Source: Gautieria morchelliformis
Taxonomy: Eukaryota > Basidiomycota > Agaricomycetes > Gomphales > Gomphaceae
Direction of reading: 5' to 3'
NCBI GenBank assembly: GCA_015179125.1
Contig: WHVA01000360.1
Location: 1 to 64,000, forward strand
DNA length: 64,000 nt
Numbering within the stretch: the first letter of the stretch is position 1; every line of letters starts with the position of its first letter. A program made the position numbers and the translations under genes. Shown in pieces: positions 10,058 to 21,356 of this stretch. The notes under the pieces were generated by a model. The model worked only from the letters and a program-made list of their open reading frames with translations. It did no database searches and was not told where the DNA came from.

Positions 10058-11551
10058 CTTATATGCTTCTGACATATCAAGTTTTGTTCGATACCAACAG
10101 CGAGCCATGTTGCTGCGGATGATATCCTGATCCGGGAAGGGCGTGACGTCCTTCACCGTGTTCTCATTCTGCTGGCGCAGATCGAAGACGGTTCGCAATG
10201 TACCGTTCTTCTTCAGCACACACAGCATGGGCACGGCCTGCTGCGCGACTGCCGGAATCCACCACTTTGCAGTGGTGTATCGTTCTATCTTAGCCGACAG
10301 TTCCTCTCGGAAGTGTTCGGGGCATTTCGGTAGTCGATACCGCATGTGCTTGTTGGGATCGATGAGGTTGATCTCATGGTTGATCTCCCGTAGTGGCGGG
10401 AGTTCTAATGGAATTCCACTGACTAAGTCAGTGATTCGTTCCATCCATTCCTCGCCGAGGTGAGGAAGGTCATCATCCGTGAGAATGATGGTGGTGGTTG
10501 GCTTAGAAGCCATTAGGCGCTGTGTGCGTCTATTAGGACCCGCAGCACGCGGAACCACTTTCCTCTTCCCCATCGCTTTCACCGTTAGGTGAGAGCGCCT
10601 CTCCCTACAGTTGTACGGTGAGTTCGAGGACGAGTCGTCCCACAACCCGTCCTCCTGGCTTCAATGAGCCAGATTAAGCTTCGGTGCCCGGGTGATCCTG
10701 CTCACCCGTGGCCCCTCGTCCTCGTTCATTGATCCGTCATCGTCGAACGAGACCTTGCCCGTGGGGATCACTTCGTTCCCCTTGCGGATCGTCCCTGGGC
10801 TCGAGAAGTCAAGGGTTATGCCGAATCTCCTTAGGAACGGTGTCCCTAAGATCGCATCGTAATATTCAATGTTCGCTTCGTCGAAATATTCATCGTATGT
10901 CTCACGACCAAATTTGATGGTCGTGTTGGTTCCATAGTTGATCGTGGAATGGCTGCCTATGCAGGCTAGCTGCAGTGCAATTGGCTGCTCCAGGGAGAAT
11001 GTCTTCATCCCTGTAGCTCGCGTGAATTCGGGGGATAGCAGTACCCCTTCGCTGCCGCTATCTAGCAGGCAGTGGGCTTTTATGCCGTTTATTTCCCAGT
11101 ACCCCGATAGGGTACGGTTCTCACTGCGCGGGTGCATTGGCCGCGTCCTGTGTTTGCTTCGGTGGTGATACACTGGCTCGGCCGCCTTGTCTGGCGTGAC
11201 CGACGTGCGTGCCACCATGAATTTCGTGGCGGTTTCATCCTCCGGCATGAATCTGATGGCGCTGGACCTGTAGGTGGTGTCTTCCACCTCCTCGTCCCAT
11301 TCATAGTATTGGGACGGCTCTGGGTCCCACTCTTCAGCGGGCGCGTCTCCATTGTCCGGAGTGTCATTGGGTTGCGGATCACCCTCCCCCTCTTCATCAA
11401 TTTGATGGAGAGAATTTTGACCGAGATCCGTCTCTGGATCTTCGGTCTCCTCTTCGTGCCTCACGGCCGCTGTCCTGATACTGGACTTAAGCCGGGGGCA
11501 TTCCGCCCTCTTGTGGCCAGGTTGGCCGCATTCGAAGCATGTGGTGCTGCT
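10058..11551 (-). pseudogene. Element A protease and N-terminal half of RT
   Basis: From high to low: the CCHC zinc knuckle C-FE-C-GQPG-H-KRAE-C around 11500-11545, an acidic linker, a retroviral-type aspartic protease with active site LLDSGSEG (about 11050-11075) and the AILGTPFLRRFG flap-distal motif, then the RT N-terminus (VPMLCVLKKNGTLRTVFDLR, TKLDMSEAYKQ). A TGA at 10661-10663 separates protease from RT, and a TAA at 11552-11554 sits just upstream of the zinc knuckle; the frame is otherwise continuous. The RT half ends at the solo LTR. Confidence 0.85.
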
Positions 11552-13778
11552 TTAGCCACTACTGGGTCGATCGTTAGGTCGGCCTGATGCCTTCGCCAGG
11601 TCGCGGGGACGACCCTGATGCCTGAGGCTGTTTAGCTTCAGGCGGGCGTCCAGCTTGTGCTGGGCGTGGGGGCGGCAGCCGTTGTCCTCTTCCGCTTCTT
11701 GAGAACAGGCTGGGCCTGGTCAGGCCCATTTGTGTCAACGGCTTGCTCCCTGTGAGCCGGGCAGCGCTTGCTGTTGCTGCTGCGCTTTCTGTGCGGCACA
11801 TCCCCATGTTGTATTGGGATGCCTCCTCGATCATCTGGGCCATCTCGAAGAGTTGCCTATTGAGCTGCTCTTGGCATTATAGCCCTTTTTGAGGACTTCG
11901 TTGCGCAGCGCCAACACGAACCGTCTCTGGAACGTGTAATTGTTTGGCGGCTGTATCGTACGTGCTGCGTATTTCGTGAGCTCGTTCAGCATTTCCTGAA
12001 CGGTTTTCATGCCCTGCATGACCGCGTCGAATTTATTCGATGCGTGATGGTACGTCAGTGTGTGCAGGAACCTTTTTTGAAGGCCTTGCATCACAGTTTC
12101 CAGCATCCAGCTGCAGACCTAGCGATCGAAGCGTTCTACGTTTTGAAGGAACCACTCCTGGGCTTCGCCGGTGAGGCGAGTGCAACACATAGCTGACCTG
12201 CGTGTCAATGCTGGTTGGCCCTAGGAGGCAGTTCATTTTTAGCCATCGTAGGATGGCTGCCACGAAGATTTCAAACTCTTTGAGGTCCGATCCCCCTGCA
12301 TACGGCTCGGGGTGGGCCAACTTTACGCCGGCCTTCGCTAGCACAGACTTCTCTGGGTCTGTGTCTGCAGCGTCTGCTAACACCACATGGATCATCCGTG
12401 TGATCCCGTCGTACGGCTCCATTGGTACGACGTCAGCCTGGTCAGGGATTCCCTTGCCTTCCGTTGGGGCCATGGATCACTCACACGGCTGTGACGCCGC
12501 GTGGGGCAGGCTGTTGTATGCCCTGACGGGCCCCGGGCCCAGATCGGGCTCAGGATCAGGAGCATTTTGTGCTCTCGGTTCCAGGGGCGATTTGTGCCTG
12601 GTGTCCCCGGTCAGTCCCGCATTGCGGATCCGCAGCCTGCTGTTGTAGGCTGCGCGTGCCTGCCGTGCATCCTGTACGGCTCGCATGAGCTGCTCGTGAG
12701 GCAGCTAAGTGGTGTGGCTGTGGGCCACTGTTTCTTCAGTGTTCTTCGCTAGTAGCTCGACTGCCCGCATGTGGCGGCACGCGGCTGCGGCTTCTTTACG
12801 CTGCCAGTGTGTGACTTCGAGCTCTAAGCTCTCAGTCGTCGTTTCAGAGTCAGGCTCTGAGGCGACCTGTTCCCTAACAATCTGTTGGATCGTCTTACGG
12901 CTGTCTGTTGGGGCAGCCGGTTGCTCTTGAGGTTCATTTCTGAACCTTACATCCTGTTCAACCGGGACGGCTGGCGGCGGCATTCACTGCTTGTCCCGCT
13001 CCTTTCGGCACGGGTCTTCCGCGTCGTGACTGCGTTCATTGGCTGCGGACTGTCGCGAGCTCAGACGAGTTGTGTCATGTTCCCCGCGTGGGCGGAGGAC
13101 TTTCTGGACGTCCTCCAGCGTGGCTGCATCTTGCAGCCTGATCTCCTTCGCCTGGTGGAGTTCCTTGCCGATTGCCATTAGGGCGGCGGCGGCGTTGTCA
13201 AGCTGCGATGCCAGCTGATCGTGCTTGTGGCACGTCAGTGTGCTTCGGTGCAGCGCAGCCTGCACCTGTTTGTTCAGGGCCTCTGCCGTCTCGTGGTCGA
13301 TGGCGTGAGCCCTCGAGCTCTTGCGACTGGAGCTCAAGTATTCCGAGCCTTGACCCTCATCTGGGGCTCATCTTTTTTGCCATCGTCCCCCTTCAGGGAC
13401 GCTCGTCGTCGCTCTACTTCGTGAGCGTCGGTTCGAGTCGTGGCTTTGTGCCCGCCTCGACGTTGTTGCTCTACTGTCTGACGACGGCGAGACTTCTCTG
13501 CCCTTTCCTTTGTCTCTGGGCAGACAGGAATGGGGGGGCGGCGCCGGCTCATTGCCCGGCATCGTCTCTTCCTCGGCCACGCTCGACGAGATGTGGTCGG
13601 GGTTTTCCTCGTCCTCTACTGGGGGGACGAGGGCAGTGAGATCTACAATCTCTCCATCTTCTATCGTCCTGGACTCTTGGTCCAGGGTAGCGTCAGCCGT
13701 CGTGTCACTGGGCTGCGCCTGGGGTGTGGACCTCGAGCTTGTCACTCGTGTCCGTATTCGACTGCGTGGAATCATCAT
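11552..13778 (-). pseudogene. Element A gag
   Basis: Starts with ATG at 13778, soon after the LTR. The N-terminal third is Ser/Arg-rich, the middle helical, and the capsid-like region has DLKEFEIFVAAILRWLKMN, TGEAQEWFLQNVERFD and KKGYNAK-type text that matches the retrotransposon gag domain. Stops in the main frame are TGA 12984-12986, TAG 12705-12707, TGA 12477-12479 and TAG 12119-12121. There are also frameshifts near 13340, 12190 and 11870. It would have formed the virus-like particle; now it is a relic. Confidence 0.75.
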
Positions 13779-13917
13779 GCTCGCAGCCGACAGTAGAGGG
13801 TCTACTGGAAGGTCTCAACGATGTTTAGTTGTCGACGCAGCGATCTTTTTTCAAGATTGCTTTGAATCCACTATCGGTTGGTCGCGTGGCGATCAACTGC
13901 AGGATAGTTCAAAAAGG

Positions 13918-14131
13918 TGTAAATATGTCGATCTTAAGACCTTGTATCACAAGGGCACTGCAGAACTTGACCAATGAGTGGTATTCTGGATGCTACGTAG
14001 TGACAGGTAAGAGTAAGATGCGATGGGAACCGCTGGCCGGTTCCCACGCATAAACTATACAGTGGGTCCCTAAGGGGCCCACTGGGATTATGTAATAACT
14101 ATTGTACATGTAGATACATATGTTATTTACA
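13918..14131 (-). mobile_element. Probable 5' LTR of element A
   Basis: A 214-bp segment bounded by TGTAAATA and TATTTACA, an 8-bp terminal inverted repeat. It lies between the gag start and the broken integrase of element E. The position and ends fit a short LTR. No second copy exists in the window to confirm it, and I could not identify a clear tRNA primer site next to it. Confidence 0.5.
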
Positions 14132-15098
14132 AACTGGTGGCATGGAACTATTGGTGGCCACAGATGTCAAGGTACGTCGGCCAGTATGTGAGGTCCTGTG
14201 ACCTCTGCCTACGCACCAAGGTCCAACGTCAACCCCCGACGGGTGAGCTGGTCCCGCTCCCAGTTCCCAAATCCCAGTGGGATACAGTTAGCGTAGACTT
14301 CATTATCTTACCAGAATCCCATGGGTACGACATGGTCATGTGTGTAGTGGACCTAGTAAGCAAAAGGTCCCACTTCATCCCGACAATGACCACAGTAATG
14401 GCCCTTGGAGTGGCCTGACTGTTCCTCGGGAATGTCTGGAAACTGCATGGGCTCCCACGCCAGGTAGTTTCCAATCGAGGCCCCCAGTTCGTGGCCGAGC
14501 TCACCTGAGAACTGTACCGTATGCTCAGGACCAGACTGGCCACAACCACTGCGTATCACCAGCAAGGGGACGGCCAGATGGAACATGTCAACCAAGAGCT
14601 TGAACAGTACCTTCGACTCTTTGTGAACAAGAGGCAAGATGACTGGGATGAACACCTCCTGCTTGCCGAGTTCCAGTACAATAACCACATCCACTCCTCA
14701 ACTCGAGAAACCCTGTTCATGCTCGACACTGGCCGGCACCCTCAGATGGGCTTTGAACCCAACCAGCCGAACTCTTGGATGGAAGCTGTGAACGAATTCC
14801 GGGACCAGATGGAAGCCTCACTCATGGAAGTGCAGGCAGCACTGGTCAAGGCAAAGGATGACATGGCTCGGTATTACAACCAACGCCGAATCCCTGCCCC
14901 CGAGTACACCGTCAGAGACTGAGTCTTCCTCAATACAAGTGACATCCGAACCACCCAGCCCTTGGCTAAGCTGGCCCACTGATACCTTGGCCCCTGTATG
15001 GTGGTTTGGAAAGTCGGGAAGAACACGTATCGGCTGCACCTGCCCACTTCAGTGGCTCGGCTGCACCCAGTATTCAATGTTGTGAAACTCCTCCCAGC
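14132..15098 (+). pseudogene. Gypsy element E integrase remnant
   Basis: A continuous integrase translation with four TGA stops: 14416-14418, 14506-14508, 14920-14922 and 14980-14982. Visible parts are the zinc-binding Cys pair (SCDLCLRTK), the first Asp (WDTVSVDFIILPESHGYD), the catalytic Glu region with altered text (QQGDGQMEHVNQELEQYL) and the C-terminal RLHPVFNVVKLLP. All four stops stand where Arg would be expected (for example A-R-LFL, T-R-ELYRML, H-R-YLGP), so each fits CGA to TGA. The 5' side is cut by element A, the 3' side by LTR-B. Confidence 0.88.
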
Positions 15099-16685
15099 TG
15101 TTATGATACGATCCTTCGTAAGGTTGACCGAGCTCGGGGGCGAAACCCGAGGTAAGGTCTGAGGTTACTGAGCAAGGTTCTGATAGGAGGTCGGAGAGCG
15201 ACTTGGCTTCAGCTTATGTGCTGCCGCCAACCCTATGCACTGTCATGACCTGTCTATTTTTCTTACTCCACTGCCTCTATGTTCCCCCTCATCACTCACT
15301 AGCATCTTCACCAGAGTTCGCCTCACCCTCCGACCACTCCTCCTCTACATCCACTCTATCCGCTGTTCGCCCCATTCTCTGAACCGCTATTCGCTGCTCG
15401 CACATTTCGCCAGCAGGCATGCCATCAAATACGATCGATACCATTTACCCAGCGCGATGGTTCATCACTAACCCCATCATCTTCTTAATCCAACCCCTTT
15501 GGGTGTTCATATGGCCAAAGTGTGTTCGTGGGATGTCCCTTCCATAGGTCGTGCGGGATCAACCCAGTAGATGAAGAGTCCGTGCAGGGTAGCATGTATG
15601 TGGGTCCCAAGACATGGTTTCGTACATAGGCGCCTTCGCCACCTTTACTCTCCGTCGTTTCATGTTCGCACTCTTCCCTCACTCTATTGTATGTTTATTC
15701 CATCTACTTAGCATCATGACTGCGCACCCCTATCCAACCCTGACTCACGACGGCCTCTTTCCTATTCGCTGATACCTTACGAGCATTCGATATAAGTAGT
15801 TTACATTCACATGTATATTCTCCAGTTCAATTATCATATGTCGTCCATCTTGTGCAAACTTGACCTCACTGTGATCATCATTTTGAGCCTTCTCCTGGAG
15901 ATTTCTATCTTCAACCAGAAGAGGACTTAGGCGTCACTGGTGAGTTCTCATACTTCATCTTCGTTACCTTAGCCTTCGAACTATTTTCTGTTCTGACAGC
16001 GAAGGGCTCCGAAGGAGCACCTTCGCCGGTGAAGGGATTGTCACTACTTAGACAACCCTTCCGTGACACCTTGTACGTTACATCGTCAAGTGCCACAGGC
16101 TATTTCGCTATGACTGTAGATAGGGCGAGCTCCACTCGGGCAGCCCTCTTATCTTGTGAACATTTATTGGTTCACCTATTCGCCGAACGGCATACTTATT
16201 CGCACAAGTCATTCGGGCATTCGCTGTGTTCACTAATACACGATATTAATGCCTGAAAACCAATCTTGACACGCACAAGTCCCAACTTCGGAGGTAAACG
16301 AATAAGAGGCGAGGTTTGGCTCAAGAGGCGAAGGTTTAGAAACTAACTAAGGATCAAGAGGTACGATAATTGATTTTCAGACTGAGGAATAGGGATGCAT
16401 ACAGGGGGGTTTATATACGAGTGAGGGTAAGGGTCAGGGGTGAGCATATTTGGGGGGGTCAGGGCGAGGCCAGGGCAAAGTCAATATACGAATGATGCGT
16501 GATGGAACGGGATCAGTAACTAAGGGGATTCGGGCATGGGATCAAGGTTGGATATGAGCTCAAGCTCGGGCTCAGGCTCGGGCGCAGGATTAGAATCACG
16601 AGTACTCGGGCACAAGTATCACAAGGCTTGAGCTCAGAAAAAGGGTTATACCGGTGAGTAACCGGCCAAAGGCCGGGTCCTTACA
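15099..16685 (-). mobile_element. LTR-B copy carrying an LTR-A insertion
   Basis: The ends on the plus strand are TGTTATGATACG and GGGTCCTTACA, the same as the two LTRs of element B. Without the inserted LTR-A (15241-16271) and one TSD the LTR is about 551 bp. The flanks CCAGC and GATGT do not match, so I cannot say whether it is solo or the end of a lost element. It directly abuts the element E integrase. Orientation follows element B, whose coding strand is minus. Confidence 0.85.
15241..16271 (-). mobile_element. Solo LTR-A nested in LTR-B
   Basis: Begins TGTCATGACC and ends AATCTTGACA. The flanks are TGCAC (15236-15240) and CGCAC (16272-16276), one mismatch. The uninterrupted LTR-B copies read CCCTACGCACGAG here, which is the empty site. 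Short form, 1031 bp. Confidence 0.9.
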
Positions 16686-17260
16686 GATGTCAGGGGAACC
16701 CCCTCCTGAGGACATTTCTAGCCTTGGCTTCAGCTCCGACCTGAGATCCGGGTCTGACCCAAACACATCCCAAGGTCCCGGCTGAGTTTTGAAGCTTTGG
16801 CTTCGGAAATCGTCCCTGAATGGCGCCAAGGTAGTGGGTTGAGACACGCATAGTAGGCGAGGGCCACAGGGACACACGCCGGATGTGTGTCAGGAGTGGA
16901 GTGGACATCCCTGACTTTGATCAGGGCTATATAGGTAGCGCACTGGTAGCGGAGGTCCTTAGCTTTTCCTCTTTGGATCCTCCTCTACCAGGCTGCATGA
17001 GTCCGCTGTCTAGGGAGAGTTGCCCTCACATCTCCAGCCTCTCATGCCATACATCCCAAACAAGGAAGCTGAGTCCAAGTGAGAGGTGAGTTGACAGCAC
17101 ATGCATGTACCATGGAAAAGAAAAGAAAAGTAAAGAAAATTGTCTAGTACTATAGTAATTAATTTCATATCAGATGTCAGCTGCATGACCTCTGCCTCTT
17201 CCAACTTCTGACTTCTGTTCTGAGATACTTAGGACAATAGTTCATTGGGTGTGCAACACA
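16686..17260. other. No gene identified; flank of LTR-B nest
   Basis: About 575 bp with short ORFs only. Nothing matches a known domain. A TATATA-like motif at about 16928 could be a promoter of a lost element, but there is no supporting coding region. Confidence 0.4.
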
Positions 17261-17262
17261 TA

Positions 17263-18174
17263 AGATAGAAGTCATCTTAAACTGGCACCCCTTACATAAG
17301 CTGAGCACAGTCCAACGGCGAGCTCAATAACACTCAAAGGCAAACACTTCTTGCCAAATGGCTTCCTAGAGTCTCTTTGGGACATGTCTACCTACAATCC
17401 TTAGGAGAGACTTAGGATATATCTATATTTATTGAGGAGATATATAGCATCCAAAATGTGACATAGAAAAAATATCAAATTATTTTTCCAATGTCATAGA
17501 ATGATTTCCTGCAATTTCGGTTTTTCAACCGATGGAATTTGGCGGTCACGTGATAGGTCACGTGACCTATTTGTCAGCCTTTCGAACCTTTGGACAATGC
17601 ACGAAAAAAGCTTCAAACCGCTCTGGGGCCCTTGCTACATTTCTACTGCTTAAATCGGGGTTTAGGTAGGTACAACCTTACACTAGGTGAGTTCCACTGC
17701 AGGCTGCTTACTTAGTCGTCACTTTGACCGCCTGGCAGGTTGTGCTTGACCCCGTTCACACATTCAGGCCTCAGGGGTCGTGGCTGTCTTGATGATGTCC
17801 CCTTGGTACAGATTGAGAGGTGTGTGAGAATTGTTTCCTATCAGCAGATTCTAACTCCTCAACAGGTATGCTAATAGGTTGGCCCGATTTATAGATGCCT
17901 ACAAAAAAGGGTTGAATGGGGCACAAGCTGTCTGGGCAAACCGTAAATACCATGCCCATCGTACTTTACCTCCAAACATTATGTCTGAGTTGGACAAGGA
18001 ATTCATGTAATATGATTTAATGCCACTAATTATATTATAGAACATGTCATTGCACCAAGGTGCCTTCTGAAAGGGGGAAAAAAAAAAAAAAAATTCCCGA
18101 GGCGAGGATTTGGCGCATCACGTGACCTAAGCGCCCACTTACATAAAGGTGCCAGTTTAAGATGACTTCTATCT
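17263..18174 (+). mobile_element. TA-flanked DNA transposon relic, Tc1/mariner-like
   Basis: A perfect 27-bp terminal inverted repeat (17263-17289 against 18148-18174, starting AGATAGAAGTCATCTTAAAC) is flanked by TA on both sides (17261-17262, 18175-18176). Inside, frame 17864-18010 encodes the end of a protein (RFIDAYKKGLNGAQAVW, RKYHAHRTLP), preceded by an AG acceptor and ended by TAA. I recall similar text at the C-terminus of basidiomycete DDE transposases, so I read this as an internally deleted copy. It also has an A-rich run at 18077-18092 and repeated TCACGTGACC words. Confidence 0.75.
17864..18010 (+). pseudogene. C-terminal fragment of a probable DDE transposase
   Basis: About 49 codons ending at TAA 18008-18010. 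The upstream frame is closed, so this is either the last exon after a spliced intron (AG at 17864-17865) or a truncated remnant. Attribution to a Tc1/mariner-type transposase rests on the surrounding TA-flanked TIRs and on remembered similarity, not on a catalytic motif, which is absent here. Confidence 0.5.
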
Positions 18175-18957
18175 TACCTTGAAGCTGCTGTCCTTTCTGA
18201 TCTGAACTTGATACATAAAAAAATATTCAGGAAACCAACATTTTCATAGAATTTACAAACTGAGGAAACTTTATTAAATATTTAGCTTCATAGAGGAGGA
18301 AATTCAGTGTTTCCTGAGAGTTTCTTGAAGATTTTGAGGTGATAATTTTACAATTTTGAAGGATTTCTTGAACTGGGAAATTTTGAAGAAATGTGGAATA
18401 TCATTAGCATTTCCAGTAGATTTCCAAAGTGTTACGATACGATCCTTCATAAGGTTGACCGAGCTCGGGCGCAAAACCTGAGGTAAGGTCCGAGGTTACA
18501 GGGCGAGGTTCTGACAGGGAAGTCGGAGAGGGACTTGGCTGACTTGGCTTCAGCTTATGTGCCGCGCCGACCCTACGCACGAGTCCCAACTTTGGAGGCA
18601 AACGAATAAGAGGCGAGGTTTGGCTTAGAGCTCGTTCGGCGGCGGAATTGTAATTCGCAATTAGAAAACACAATGTCAATTCGGGTGGTGCGGTATTGTG
18701 ATCTCGTTTGCTCAGTTTCAGCCCGCCGAACGCGACACTCAAATTGTGTGATTTTGCTCAATTTCACCGAAGGCAGCCGAACACTCCAAATTGAAATTCT
18801 GTCACGTGACACAGAATTTTTCCTCTGCACCGCTGCCACCGCACCCCTTCGAAGAAAGCATGGTGCCAGTACATTCCCAAATGAGACGGGGCATGTCGGA
18901 GAGGCTCCAGAAACACCGAATGGCCGCTTTGTTGGTGCTACCGGTGCCCTTGCCAAT

Positions 18958-20192
18958 ATGGCAACATTCTATCAAAAAAGGTACTTAGATAAAAAACCGC
19001 TCCATAATTCAGTACTGTCAGGATGGGGCTGGGTGAAGGAACTTCTGGATGGCAATCCACAATGCATGAAGGACCAACTTGGCATGCATAAACATGTATT
19101 TCAAGCGTTGTGCTTGGAGCTTGCAAGCAAAAGTCTACTGGGCCATACCCGCCACATTTGCTTGGAGGAACAAGTTGCTATTTTCTTGTACACAGCCGTA
19201 ACCAACCTGTCTAATAGGAAACTTGCGAATGCTTTCAGCGAAGTGGAGACACCATATCAAAGTTATTGAGTTTACTATTTTTATGTGATTACCTGTTTTG
19301 ATCATGTCCCTAGATGCTTTCACAGAGTACTTGAAGCTCCCACCACGACCCCATTCTATAATACCTATGTCCAACTCCCTGATGAGAACACACCACTTGC
19401 TGAAGAGATTGAGAGCAACCCAAATCTCTTTCCATACTTTCAGGACACACTAGGTGCAATTGATGGGACACATCTGGATGTTCATCCACCCAGTGAGGAC
19501 AAGGCACGTTACCGGAACAGGAAAGGGGGGGTTACCCAAAATGTGCTTGCAGCATGTACATTTGACATGCATTTTTGCTATGTCCTTGCTGGCTGGGAGG
19601 GTAGTGCATATGATGGTGCAATCTTTGAGGATGCACAGTGCCATGACCTGAAGATACCAGCTGGGAAGTACTACCTTGCTGATGCTGGGTTTGCCTCATG
19701 TGATGCATTGCTTGTCCCATATCGAGGTGTTCGCTACCATCTCCGGGAGTGGGAGGCTAGTCAGCACAAGTGAGTTGTGGAACCATAGGCTTATTATCTC
19801 CAATATTTATCACAGTTCATAGACCTGGAAATCCCAAGGAACTGTTCAATCTGCGACACGCACAGGCACGAAATGTGGTTGAAAGGATTTTTGGGGTATC
19901 TCAGAAACGATTTGCCATGCTACGATTTGCAAATGAGTTCCCAATTGCAGTGCAGGGTCATATCATCTCTGCTCTTTGCATCTTGCATAACTTTATCCGC
20001 ACCCATGACATTGATGATGATATGGAATGGGATGGGGGGGAAGGTCCTCACGCAGTTCAAAAAGAGCATGTGCAGGAGCAACCTCATGTAGGCATCACAC
20101 GAGCAGAATCCACAAGGGCAGCACATAGGCGTGATGCTATTGCTGAAGCCATGTGGTTGGACTATGAGACAGGGAACCATCGACATGCATAG
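18958..20192 (+). pseudogene. Harbinger transposase (DDE_Tnp_4 type)
   Basis: Probable start at ATG 18958 (MATFYQKRYL). Exons 18958-19261, 19314-19769 and 19823-20192, with introns of 52 and 53 bp. The catalytic acidic residues are in LGAIDGTHLD (first Asp), YYLADAGFA (second Asp) and ARNVVERIFGVSQKRF (Glu). The N-terminal part has the helical HARBI1-like region (QLGMHKHVFQALCLEL, EEQVAIFLYTAVTN). In exon 1, between NAF and SGDTISK near 19237-19242, the frame slips by one base, consistent with one lost C. It should cut and paste the element together with the Myb-like partner. Confidence 0.88.
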
Positions 20193-20208
20193 GGATACTC
20201 AGATATGA

Positions 20209-21356
20209 CTATATACCGAATAAAGCCGCACGTGTTCCTATTTCTTCACGTATCTGAGCCTCCAACCACAACCGCCGCCTGGGCTTATTGCGCATTGCCA
20301 GATACATGTCTGCAGCAGCTGTATTGCGCATGAAAATCTCGGCTACAGTGACCACCTCAAGGTCTGTGAGCCCTTCCTCTTCATCCTCTACCATTTGCAT
20401 GGCTTTTGTCTTACGTACCGGGGATGCACAAAGGTCAGTAGAGCTATTACCTTGATTACTCAAGGCTGCTGCCATGTCGGTGACAGCAGTACTCATGGAA
20501 AGTATCGCATCGGTACCACTTTTGCGAACCCGTTTGCGTGCCGACTTTGTCGCAGTGGCAGCCTTGCGTTTTTTGGATTTGTGACTTGGTGTAACCTTCA
20601 TAGTGTAAGAAGGACTGCGTACGAGTGAAATAAAAGAACGGTTTACACCTTATCATCACTTTCATAATCGCTACTTTTATTCCCATCTTCGTCTGCCAGC
20701 GCATCACGCCCCGAGTCTGCTAATTCTTCGTCGTCGTCATCTCCCTCATCTATATCACCTACAAAAGGAGAACTACTCCTGAAAACACCTGTACCAGTGG
20801 CAATAACACCATTGACAAGGTGCGCCATCTGTGCAAACAGGGGGAAGCTCCTTCTGCGGAAGGGCTTTGCCTTCGGGTGGGCCTGTGATAGACTAAGCGA
20901 TTAGAATAGATACACGGCACATGTACTCACCAGGATATACCCATCCCACACCTCTTTCGACGCTGTGACAAGCTTCTGCCCTCGTTCCATCCGAACCCGG
21001 ATTGCTCATGCAATGTTTTGACTATCTTGTAATGTGTCTTGAGCTAACTAGTAGATTAGAAACCAGTAGTATAGAATTGAAAAGGTACTTACGCGCTGCC
21101 AGCACGTCTTACAGGGCCCTATTGTCTTGGCTACTGCAGGACTGAACTTCTTTGCCAATGCCGTGACAATGAGACTCCAAGTGGTGGCCTTCCAGCCCGA
21201 TTCCGCTTGAGTACCACCCTCGCGTGCTTGGAGGAGTACAGCAACGAGCTCGGCCTCCTCTTCAGCTGTCCAGTCAACACATTCCTTTTTGGCTTGTCCG
21301 ATCTGGGAACTGCCATGACGTAGTGCGTAGAGCGACCTGGTGTAATGACGGAACAC
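20209..21356 (-). CDS. Harbinger Myb/SANT-like DNA-binding partner
   Basis: Spliced model on minus: 21356-21093, 21043-20931, 20882-20649, 20595-20209. The first exon holds a Myb/SANT-like domain (VDWTAEEEAELVAVLLQARE, GWKATTWSLIVTAL, CKTCWQR) that continues over the intron into LKTHYKIVKTLHEQSGFGWN. Then follow an acidic region (DEGDDDDEEL), a basic NLS-like stretch (SHKSKKRKAATATK) and a helical tail. In this superfamily the protein binds the ends and brings the transposase to the nucleus. The run CCC at 20979-20981 appears one base short for the frame. The last acceptor is weak (GAAG). Confidence 0.75.

Larger units (their letters stand above)
3550..14131 (-). mobile_element. Ty3/gypsy chromovirus-like element A
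   Basis: Read on the minus strand from high to low coordinates it has a short LTR (13918-14131), gag with capsid-like and CCHC regions, aspartic protease, reverse transcriptase with YMDD, RNase H, integrase, a chromodomain-like segment and two extra ORFs. That order is Ty3/gypsy. It is interrupted by two solo LTR-A insertions (6044-7284, 9054-10052) and a third at 3549/3550, where the palindrome begins. No 3' LTR is visible in the window. Stops and frameshifts occur in every module, so it is not autonomous. Its 5' LTR sits inside the integrase of element E. Confidence 0.85.

Noticed and set aside
16878-17090. A short ORF after the LTR-B nest as a gene
   Set aside because: No motif, no neighbouring exon that would extend it and no codon pattern different from surrounding frames.
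18077-18092. A-run as a LINE or SINE tail
   Set aside because: It lies inside a TIR-bounded DNA transposon and is followed by coherent element sequence, without a target duplication next to it.
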